DNA of 64,000 nucleotides from Corythucha ciliata (taxonomy: Eukaryota; Arthropoda; Insecta; Hemiptera; Tingidae), in NCBI GenBank assembly GCA_038030265.1, contig CM075942.1, forward strand, positions 63,988,926 to 64,052,925. The letters run 5' to 3'. The notes beneath the pieces are model-generated. The model made no database searches, had not been told where the DNA came from, and was given only the letters and a program-made list of their open reading frames with translations. Positions 54,966 through 64,000 of the stretch are shown here, one piece after another (positions within the stretch are counted from its first letter, which is position 1; the number at the start of each line of letters is the position of its first letter). Made by a program: the position numbers and the translations under genes.

Positions 54966-56025
54966 CTGGAACCGGCTAAAATTCTCGGTTGTGCGTGGTT
55001 CGGGAGACTGATAATAAATGTCTGTTTCAACACCGTTGAGAGAATTACCCTAAATTGTAAGAAGGTAACCACTCCTCGATAGAATTTGGGTTTTCGCTCA
55101 AGTGACCTCGACTCCGAAGGGGGGCTGGCCCCTTCCCTGGATCCGTCACTGGGAGTCGACATACAAATTATTTATCATTGCCTCCCCCTCACCTCTTCAC
55201 TATTACATTACATACATCTCTCCTGAAGAAGAGCTTCAGCTATCTGTAATCCCTTTATTGCTCTTTTATATTCGTATGGCTCATTGTCGTGTGGAATATG
55301 TCACGTTACTGACGCGCTTGCACGGTTCAGGCCGTTAACATTGTGTCTGAAAATCTGGGTTGCCCTGGGACGATTGAGAGCATGAGAATGCGCGGGACTC
55401 TGCCAACACGAACAGGATAGAACTCGGTCCAAATTGTTTTCGTGACATATATGACATGAGCGTGGAATGTGAAAAAAATGCATAACAACAATTAACAACT
55501 TACCTTAAAGTTCAAACGATATCGTTTCAGGTAAAAAGTACAAAAACAAAAAGGCAAACCACATGCCACATCCACAAACGCTTATCTGATATTATCACCA
55601 AAACGTGACGCTAGCGCCCATCACTGAACACGACAACGTCAATAAATGAACCCGGACGCTAATGCACCTCTACGTATAGCCAAGTGAACGCAGACGCCAT
55701 TTTGATTCTATCTGTATGATAGGTCGATACATAATTTATTTTTGGATTTTTAGCATAGACATTATTTTGGACTTTTGCTGGGGCTCGACCTTGGCTGTGG
55801 CAAGGCCATTGCTGTTGTGCGACCGTTGCTGTGGTTGGACATTTGCAGTGGTTGGACTTATATGCTGTGGTTCAGTGGCGGATCCAGGATATTTTATCTT
55901 GGGAGGGGTTCCGACATAAATCTGATGAACTCTTCCTTCTTACAGAACAATGCTTTCAGGATGGCTGGAGAATTGTTCCATCAGTTCATTGAAATTCGTT
56001 TTTCAGTTCAAATTTCACCAATTTT

Positions 56026-57239
56026 TTTTTTTTTTTTTTTAACCTCAAAAGTTGCCTACGGAAGCCGCGAATTGAATTATTTTCAATTTTTGACGCAAAT
56101 TGGAATTTGTCTCAATTCTAGCCGTGAATTAGTGATTTTCTTCATTTTTAGCCGCAGATTAACCATTTTTATAAAACCACAATTTGAGCTGAGCGTCTTT
56201 TTTCGAGATTGTTCGCAGCAAGAACAGTCCAGAAGGGTCCATGTGCATCGGACCTGTATTCCTTGAACTGTGGAGCTGGGAAAGTTCGTGCGTTAGATGT
56301 TAAAAACGGTGGCATCACTATGAGAGCCCCTGCTTTCGTTGAATCTTCTCGTCGAAAATTCGTCACAATTTTTGGCTTCCTCGTGTGAAGAAATCCCAGA
56401 ATATTGGTAAGGTTACACCGCATCATAGTGCGGTGTGGTTAGACCTTTTTTTGTCGTTGGCAGAGGTGGTCAGGTGCCCTCCTCTAGCCTTTAAAGTGAA
56501 GACATAGTGGGCAGCTGACCGCACTCCCAGATACCACAAATAAATTAAAAACCACCAGGATCGCCACATTTTGTATTGCGAAATTGTTTGCAGGTCTGGC
56601 TTAGCAATAAACCAATCGTCCCGATTTCACACACCGCCGATCACTAATCGTTTTCCATTTGAATAAAATTCAGCTCTGGAGGCGAGCATTTTCCACCCGT
56701 CTTCTCCCTTACCATATTTTATAATTCAGAGAAGACGGGTAGAAATATGCTCGGCTTCAGAGCTGAATTTTATGCAAATGGTAAACGCTATAATACCCAT
56801 TTCGTGTTACTTTTGTGCTGGAAACCAAATTTCGCGGGGTGGCCTAATTCCATCGCCACCTTTTGTGGTTTTCGTACTCTAAAAAACCTTTTTCGCAGCT
56901 GTGCCTCACTAAAAAAAAGCAATATCTCATATTTTGGTAACTATAAGGGCCGTTTATTTTACCAACTTCTTCAACCACGACCAACGACTAATTAGGATGT
57001 AAACAATTTCATCAGAATTCATATGGGTTGCTATTGACAATTATTCACAATCATTTTTAGGCTACGGTTATACTATCCAAGCGATTTCTGACGAAAATGA
57101 GTTCTGATGAATTCGCTTAAATACAAACAAACATCTGCTTTTCAGTGAAAGTGGTTACTGTATTGGAGAGAGATCCTCGTCAGAAGACCAAGTCAGACCA
57201 AATTTTCGTCAGAAATCGTATGCATATATTAGTACCGAA
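56026..57239. other. Spacer between palindrome arms
   Basis: 1.2 kb not shared between arms. It has a poly-T run, a few minus-orientation family A units (56050-56170), a GTGCCC/GGGCAGCTG patch (56460-56540) and a strong hairpin at 56655-56781. No gene recognised. Confidence 0.6.
56655..56781. repeat. Long hairpin (foldback MITE)
   Basis: Two arms of about 53 bp (CCATTTGAATAAAATTCAGC... and its complement ending TTTTATGCAAATGG) around a loop of about 22 bp. The inner part CACCCGTCTTCT / AGAAGACGGGT also occurs at 16750-16798. Confidence 0.85.
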
Positions 57240-58409
57240 GCCTTAGTCGTGATCAATTTTGTTAGTGAAAATTGAACTAAAAAACGAATTTCAGTGAACG
57301 GATTGAACAATGCTCCAGCCATCCTGAAAGCATTGTTCCGTAAGATGGAAGAGTTCATCAGATTTATGTCGGAACCCCTCTCAAGACAAAATATTCTTGA
57401 TCCGCCACTGAACCACAGCATGTACCAACCAACCACTGCAAATGTCCAACCACAGCAACGGTCGCACAACAGCAATGGCTTTGCCACAGCCAAGGTCGAG
57501 CCCCAGCAAACGTCCAAAATAATGTCCGTGCAAAAAATCCAAAAATAAATTATGTATCGACCTATCATACAGATAGAATCAAAATGGCGTCTGCGTTCAC
57601 TTGGCTATACGTAGAGGTGTATTAGCGTCCGGGTTCATTTATTGACGTTGTCGTGTTCAGTGATGGGCGCTAGCGTCACATTGTGGTGATAATAACAGAT
57701 AAGCGTTTGTGGATGTCTGGATGTAGCATGTGGTTTGCCTTTTTGTTTTTGTACTTTTTACCTGAAACGATATCGTTTGAACTTTAAGGTAAGTTGTTAA
57801 TTGTTGTTATGCACTTTTTTCACATTCCACGCTCATGTCATAATATGTCTCGAAAACAATTTGGACCGAGTTGTATCCTGTTCGTGTTGGGCAGAGTCTC
57901 GCGCATTCTCATGCTCTCAATCGTGCCAGGGCAACCCAGATTTTCAGACAACGGCCTGAACCGTGCAAACGCGTCAATAACGTGACATATTCCACACGAC
58001 AATGAGCCATACGAATATAAAAGAGCAATAAAGGGATTACAGATAGCTGAAGCTCTTCTTCAAGAGAGATGTATGTACATATAATAGTGAAGCGGTGAGG
58101 GGGAGGCAAGGGTAAATAATTTGTATGTCGACTCCCAGTGACGGATCCAAGGAAGGGGCCAGCCCCCCCCCTCGGAGTCGAGGTCGAGCGAAAACCCAAA
58201 TTCCATCGAGGGGTAGTCACCTTCTTACAATTTAGGGTCATTCTCTCAACGGTGCTGGGGTTGAACAGGCATTTGTGAGTCTTCCGAACTATGCTCAACT
58301 GAGAATTTTGCCGGTTCCAGCTAGCCTGACACGCATAACAGAATAGCCGCCAGTTCCTTTTAAAGTGTCGTCATGGTAGTTGGTATCAGCCGATGTTCTC
58401 GACTCCAGG

Positions 58410-58544
58410 GGCCCTATTCTCTAACTCCGAAGCAATAGCTTTTTCGAAGTCATATGTTTATTTCATTGATTTTCTTCAAACAAATGAATGAAATAAACAC
58501 ATGGCTGGCGAAAAAAATATTGCTTGTTGTTAGAGAATAGGCCC
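58410..58544. mobile_element. MITE in right arm (GGCCCTATTCTC ends)
   Basis: 135 bp with inverted ends GGCCCTATTCTCTAAC / GTTAGAGAATAGGCCC and a 5-bp duplication CCAGG (58405-58409 and 58545-58549). The left arm has the empty site, a single CCAGG read in reverse near 54614. Confidence 0.9.
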
Positions 58545-59199
58545 CCAGGGCCACTAGTACAAGCGCTCGGTAAAAAAAAGACCAAACCGAAAGTACGTGG
58601 TTGCCATGGCGTCTCAAACAGCGTCCACAGCATTTTTTCGGTACCTGTTGTTTGTACTGAGGCCCTAGAGCTTCCCATACGAGGTCCATGTGCATGATCG
58701 AGACTCTTCCTCGGACATCAGAACTGTCTGCCGGAGAAATAGATCCACAAAATTTGAGGTTTGCACTTAAGAGGAGCTTGATGTACTTAATTGCTACCAC
58801 AAAACTGGCAACTTTCCCCAAAAATTGAAGGTTTTATCCTAAAACTGCTACCTAAAGACTGAAGTATTCTCTACAAACTGGCGATTTCACCCTTAAAGTA
58901 TATCAAGTTTGTGCAATTTTAGCACAAAATGACGGTTTTAGCACGAAAATTGCGATTTTAGGACAAATATAGCGATTCTAGAATAGGTTTTTGCGTGATT
59001 TGATTTTTGAATTTAACTGCTAATTTTATCATCAAGCAGGCGATTTTAGATTTCAGAGAAGCGTAAACCGAGTTTTCTGTCATACGACCTTTATTTTCCG
59101 ACCTGCGGAAATGGTTTATTTGATATGAAGAAATACCCAAGATTAGTTGTTGAATTAGATAGCCTCATAAACAAGATTATCGCTCCAATTCGACCATGT

Positions 59200-59490
59200 T
59201 CATACGTTTTTTTCTGTTTCTAGCGTGCCTACTGCCCTCATGGCATGGTTCATGTAGATACGGTTTGTAATAAACCATTCGAAAGGCCATCGAATGGAGA
59301 AGTTTTCAACAATTTTTCCACTCATGAGACTACAAAACAGCTGACGTACGCCACCTTGAAATTCACCCGCTATTTTTGGCATTTCATTTTCCCTGCGTTT
59401 GCTTGCATGCTTTGCCTGCTGATTACAGGACGAAATTAACTCCGAAAACTCATTCCAACGACATTGTCGTGAAGGAAGTTTTCTGCTCAT
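59200..59490 (-). CDS. Unrecognised small ORF conserved in both palindrome arms (right)
   Basis: A 96-codon partner of 53680-53964. Same caveats. The frame is kept despite a compound indel of 12 bases net. Confidence 0.25.
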   Translation of the reverse strand: MSRKLPSRQCRWNEFSELISSCNQQAKHASKRRENEMPKIAGEFQGGVRQLFCSLMSGKIVENFSIRWPFEWFITNRIYMNHAMRAVGTLETEKNV

Positions 59491-59601
59491 TCCGAATCAG
59501 TCATTAGTATGTTGTCTAAACTTGAATTCCGAGCTTTCAAGCCAAAAGTTGCCTTCGGATGCTACGGATTGATGTATTTTCAATGACAGCGTACAATCGG
59601 A

Positions 59602-59634
<33 letters not shown>

Positions 59635-59645
59635 AGCCGTGAGTT

Positions 59646-60717
59646 TCTTGTTCTCTTTTGTAGCTGTACAAGCTGTACTTTGAGACGAACAGAATCATTT
59701 ACTTCCGAAATAATCTCGGAGGTAAAACAAAGGGACCAGGGAAAGAGGAAAAAGGGGCGTTTTAGGACGAATTTTGAGACAGTTAATTTATATATGTATA
59801 ATATTGTGAATTACGGGATAAAATTATAATAAACAAATTGGGGCCAAGACTTTTCGAATAACTATTTAAATTAAATTGAAACGTGTATGAATTAACTCAC
59901 CGTATAGGGTTGGAGGTGTTGACGGATCGGGGAGCTCTGGTCAAGTGTGTCTATTTACTTTTTATTTCTAGTTGGGGAAAAAAACGAGGGGAAAAAAGGG
60001 AGAATAAAAAGGAGGAATATAATTTATTAAAATTGGCTGTCAGCGAATTCTTCGTCTTATTCTTTCTAACCGAAGAAAAAAGAGGGGGGGGGGCGTGTTC
60101 TTTCGGCAACGACAACGGGCGTAGAAAACTGCACTTTTAGAGGAAGGATTTTTGGGAGACCCAGAGATCCTTTCGGCGCCGTTGTTGGACTTCACGGCAA
60201 ACCTAAATATCCCACAATGGGGAACTTGCACATTTTTCAATCACTAGTGTTTCTTGAAGAGGGCTCGTCAACAAGACCATTGCCTACATTAAACATTGAA
60301 ATCAATCAAGGGTTTTTTCTTAGACGAATTTTTAAAAATTTTGCGGGGGGGTTTGATTACGTCAAAGGGCTGTTAATAAAATGGATGGTGTTGGGAAGAG
60401 GGGGGACGACGCGTTTTCTGGTGTGTAATTTTACTTGTTATTTGTAAACAAAACATTTTAGAGTTTCCTGGTTTCCTCAAATGCTTCAAAACTGCTCATT
60501 GACGTCTTTTTTCCCTCGCACCATCCATCCCCTCCAGAAAAACTTTGAAATTTATTTAAAAATCACCAGACGCACCAATCGGGCTGCAACTACCGTTAAT
60601 ATCCTTGTCCGCATGTGCCAATTCACCGGTATACTTTTCCTCCAAATCGGGCATTTATGCAAGTTCCCCATTGTGCTCCCATCGCCTCCTCTATTGTGGC
60701 ATTGGTCACAACTTGTA
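59646..60717. mobile_element. ~1.07 kb insertion in right arm
   Basis: Absent from the left arm, where GAGTACGAGAAGCTGTAACTC is continuous. Edges carry AGCTGTAC/GTACAGC words. It includes MITE copy 3. The rest has no recognised coding sequence. Boundaries approximate. Confidence 0.65.
60216..60672. mobile_element. MITE family 'AATGGGGAACTTGCA', copy 3
   Basis: 457 bp, same orientation as copy 1, ends AATGGGGAACTTGCA / TGCAAGTTCCCCATT. Confidence 0.88.
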
Positions 60718-60914
60718 CAGCTTCTTGTACTCTTCACACGCGAATTAGTGATTTTCCTCAATCTTAGCCGCAAATTACCACTTTCTATCGATCTTAGCTG
60801 CGAATTGGAGTTTTCCTAAATTTTAGCTGCGAGTCAGCGTTTTAATAAATTCCAACCGTGAATCAGTGTTTGTTACTTTCTCAATTCTAGCAGTGAATTA
60901 CCAGATTTTTTAGT

Positions 60915-61465
60915 GCATTTCATTCTGAAAATGCACTATTGGTCTCGTCGTGATGATGGCAAACATGGGTCATGTCATGTTTTTTTCACGTTTCAGAACC
61001 TCTAGAACACGAATTCAGTGGTCTCCAGGATTTATATATATATATATAATATTATGGCCGTTTTCTTGTTAGCACGATAACTCTCGAAGAAATTAATTTA
61101 GCGGAACGCGCTTTGGCACAAAAATCAGTAGTCATACGACCTCGTTTGGTATTGCATTGGGCCAAATCGGACGACTTGGTTGGGGGGGGGGGGTAATATG
61201 GCTTGAACTGGTAAAAAAATCACTAGAAATCACCAGTTGATTCCATAAGCATTATATTACGATGATTTCATTTTGAAGTAGCCTTTGATTCCCATTAAGT
61301 TCAGCTTAAACAAACCCGGCAGCAAACAGTACGATGAAGGGTCAAACATTAACGAAACAAATCATGGTCTCAACATTACTACTTCTGGGACGGCTTAGGG
61401 TATCCATATACAAAATGAAAAGCACTCTTTCCGACCGCCAGCTGCCGAAGCGAAATTTTTTTCAT
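60915..61465. other. ~550-bp insertion in right arm
   Basis: Not present at the matching place in the left arm (about 53070). Contains (TA)n at 61033-61048 and a G run at 61181-61192. Nature unknown. Confidence 0.5.
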
Positions 61466-62965
61466 TTTGTATCCGTGAATTAACGTTTTTTTTTTTTAGA
61501 TTTTATCCTCAAATTATAGTTTTTTCCCAATTTAATTCGTGAATTAGAAATGTGTCTCAATTTTAACCGCGAATAAATTAGCGATTATTTTCAGTTTTGC
61601 CAGGAATTGGAATTATCCAAATTTTAGCTGCTAATTAGCGCCTTTTGTCAATTTTCTTGGTTAATTAGCGATTTTTTTTTAGCTGTTATTTAATTTTCGA
61701 TTTTCTCCATTTTTGCCAGGGAATAGCGATGGTGTCAGTTTTAGCTGCTAATTATCGATACTTCTGAATTCTGTCGTGAGTTATTACCGTTGTTCACAAA
61801 AATTTAGCTGTGAATTAGCGGCTTTTCTCTTTAATATCCTCGGATGGGCAATTTTTTGCAATTTCAGTCGCGAATTTGCCATTTTTTTCAATTTTAGCTC
61901 CCAATTAGTGATTTTGTATTTTCTTTCTTTTTCTGTTTTCATTATATTTTAGCCGCGATTTTTTTCTCACTTGTATAGCCTTAAATTAGCATATTCAAGC
62001 ATTTTTTGTTGCCTTTTTTGCTTTTTCGCGCTTGCAAAATAGCTCAAACCGGGGCACGTATCAATTTTACCAAAGAATAGAAAATTAGCGGTTTTTATTC
62101 TCCAAGTGCATCAGCGATTTCTTCTCGATTTTGGTCTGGAAGTTGCACGGAGATACCGCGATTGAACGCTTGTTCACAGTTTTAATCACTGGTATTAGCG
62201 CTTTTTCAAAATTGCTACTGCTTACTTACCCTAAGAACAGAATTATCAGCGCGCCTTCTCATCTTTGTCTGCATGAGAACATGAAAAAAACCGGGGATCA
62301 GCGGTTTTACTCTAATTAAGAAAAATGCTTAGATACTTTGCGGCTAAAGTTTCCTTGAAGCTTCCGCGGATAAAGTGAAGAAAAGGCGCTAATTAGAGGC
62401 TTGGAGTATGGAATCGACAATATTCGGCTTCAGAAGGCAAGTTCGCGGCTCAAGTTGAGAAAAAGCGCTAATTCATAGCTAAAAGTGGAAAAATCACTAA
62501 TTCGCATTTAAAATTAAGAAAAAGTGCTAATTCATGAATAAAATTGAGAAATATCGATCAATATCGGCTAAAATCAGGAAAGGTAAAAATCGCTTCTTCT
62601 TTACAGCTAAAAAGAGAAAAAATCGCTAATTCTCGGCTGAAATGTAGACCAATCTATAGTTTCCGGCTAAAATGAGAAAAAATGATAATTCGCGGCTAAA
62701 ATAAACAAAAATTGCTATTTGGTGGGTAGGGGGTTAATTTGAGAAAATTTGCTGATTTACAGAAAATTTAAACAACAGCAAGCTGTAGTATTCGGTGATA
62801 ACAACGTGGCTAATAACGAAAAAGCGCTAATTCATGGCAAAAGTTTGGAATAATCGCAAACAAGCGTCGAACGAATAGCTTATTCTATAAAATTAAGACA
62901 AATGGCTTAATTGAGAAGAAGCGCTAAAGAGTAGTAAAAACGCTAATTTGTGGTTAACATTTAGA
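61466..62965. repeat. Family A minisatellite block in right arm
   Basis: Minus-orientation units to about 62300, plus-orientation units afterwards, mirroring 51340-53000. It ends at GGCGCCAAATGTCTAAGGCC. Confidence 0.8.
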
Positions 62966-63179
62966 AAACGCCAACAGTGACTTCTTGGGGGCGCCAAATG
63001 TCTAAGGCCGGCACTACGTATGCGTCGCATAAGTGGGTAGTAGTGGAGTGGTGTCAAATCCTGTTATGTCCCACACTATTACCGACTCAATTTTTAATTT
63101 TTAAACCCAATAGTTTATTCAAGAGCAAAGATCCGAACGTGTTGAGCAATCGACTCTGAATGATTTTGTTTTTTAAGAT

Positions 63180-64000
63180 ATGGGTGAACGATTTAACATG
63201 GAGAATGTCAACCTCCATGAATCCCACGTTCGACCAACTGATGATGTGGGTGATAGCCCCTTAGTTCCGAAACGACGAAGACTCAAAGGCGACACCGAGT
63301 TTCTAGCTCAAGGGACCACGTACGATATGACGCCATTGCTTTACAGCTAATTCGTTATTTTGAAGAGGCTAGCTCAAGTCTTGTGTTTTGTAGGACGGCA
63401 AAGGTGATTGAGCAAGACAATGACGAGACCGATACGGAAGTTGACACAGAGGCTGAATCGACCACGTCTATTCTCAACTTTGATTCCCTTTCAGTCGTAT
63501 TTTCTTACTTGGACATTAGGGATCGCATGGCAGTTGGAGCCGGTAAGTCTACCATCTAGAAGCTGTTGCCTCTCGTTAATAAAAGGAGGCTGTGCAGTGT
63601 GTCGTCGATGGAGACTCGTGTGTGAAGGAATCTGGAAACGTGTCAAAGTATTGGATTTGACGCAGGGCCCATACAGGAAATTGATCGGACGCCAGAATGA
63701 TAAAAAAATCCCCGTTTTCATCAGACTCTGTCCGAATGTTACTGAAATCATCGTGGATTTCATGAAAGACGATGGCATTAGTGCTGCGATAGGTAGTTAC
63801 AACTTCTTTTGGCCCATTTCCATGTTAATAATTTTGATGGCCGATTCCTGCGGTGGAAATAGCGTTGGAACCGCCCAATTCGAAGTTTCTTGATGCCATA
63901 GATTTTTTTCCCCCGGAATTTACGTGTTTTTTATTTAGCTGAGTCATGCCCTCGATTGGAACGATTGACCGTTATTCATCGTCACTGCTCGTCACAAGAA
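63180..64000 (+). CDS. F-box / LRR protein paralog, 5' part (runs off the window)
   Basis: Exons 63180-63319, 63394-63542, 63598-63792 and 63939->64000 match exons 1-4 of the gene at 51133-48905 in length and phase. The frame is intact and all splice sites are kept, so it may be functional. Exons 1-2 differ from the first copy at four residues (for example RDRM for RDRT in the F-box). Exon 3 has a cluster of changes: LDLTQGPYRKLIGRQNDKK here against LDLSQNSFKKFIGYQGDNK there. The segment after it (IPVFIRLCPNVTEIIVDF) is identical. The 3' part is outside the window. Confidence 0.85.

Larger units (their letters stand above)
50310..56025. repeat. Left arm of a large inverted duplication
   Basis: It matches 57240-64000 in reverse complement, with many indels. 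Landmarks in order: F-box exons 1-4, GCCGGCCTTAGACATTTGGC (51316), the family A block, TGACTGATTCGGAATGAG, GAGTCTCGGTCATGCACATG, the CTTCAGCTATCTGTAATCCC region (55224) and CATCCTGAAAGCATTG read in reverse (55950s). The right copy runs off the window, so the arm may extend further left. Confidence 0.92.
57240..64000. repeat. Right arm of a large inverted duplication
   Basis: Reverse complement of 56025-50310. It is longer because of insertions at about 58410-58544, 59646-60717 and 60915-61465 that the left arm lacks. The arm continues beyond the window. Confidence 0.92.

Noticed and set aside
55716..57568. Cys/Trp-rich ORFs (MIGRYIIYFWIF...) conserved in both arms
   Set aside because: They lie at the arm ends and drift apart after about 60 codons. 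Low-complexity TTGCTGTGG repeats explain the similarity. No domain seen.

Overview
The window is animal nuclear DNA, most likely from an arthropod with a repeat-rich genome. It has short (57 to about 70 bp) GT-AG introns inside well-conserved animal genes, tRNA-derived SINEs, non-LTR retrotransposon fragments, many miniature inverted-repeat elements and simple sequence. I cannot name the species. Most short open frames here are chance frames inside repeats.

Four protein genes can be reconstructed exon by exon. (1) A nucleobindin on the minus strand (21598-23839, eight exons, one of them followed by a GC-AG intron). (2) A DUF1295 / steroid-5-alpha-reductase-like membrane protein on the plus strand (41634-42786, five exons). 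(3) A Gemin8-like SMN-complex subunit on the minus strand (43629 to about 47123). Its last intron holds a 2.4 kb foldback transposon. (4) An F-box/leucine-rich-repeat protein on the minus strand (48905-51133, nine exons). A diverged partial second copy lies on the plus strand (63180 to the window end). The two F-box genes are in the arms of a large inverted duplication (about 50.3-56.0 kb against 57.2-64.0 kb, with a 1.2 kb spacer).

Region by region. 0-21 kb: repeats only. These are a tRNA-derived SINE, minisatellite blocks, a 2.6 kb tandem duplication carrying a 5'-truncated retrotransposon, a hAT-like element and a 20-bp-period repeat field. 21-24 kb: SINE and nucleobindin. 24-41 kb: nested transposons. 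These include a nearly intact non-LTR reverse transcriptase with one frameshift, a SINE with a 14-bp target duplication, three MITE types, an inverted pair of minisatellite-bearing units and a candidate hammerhead ribozyme at 35.15 kb. 41-51 kb: the gene cluster. 51-64 kb: the palindrome, with MITEs present on one arm and precise empty sites on the other.

The dominant and least explained signal is a degenerate minisatellite of about 30 bp. It recurs in some twenty blocks, roughly 20 kb in total, in both orientations. Several blocks end in the same GC-rich motifs (around CCCCGGGCCCC, next to CAGTGGCG), so it looks like the interior of a mobile element rather than a local satellite. No operon-like cooperation exists among the genes. 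They are ordinary, independently transcribed animal genes embedded in transposon debris.
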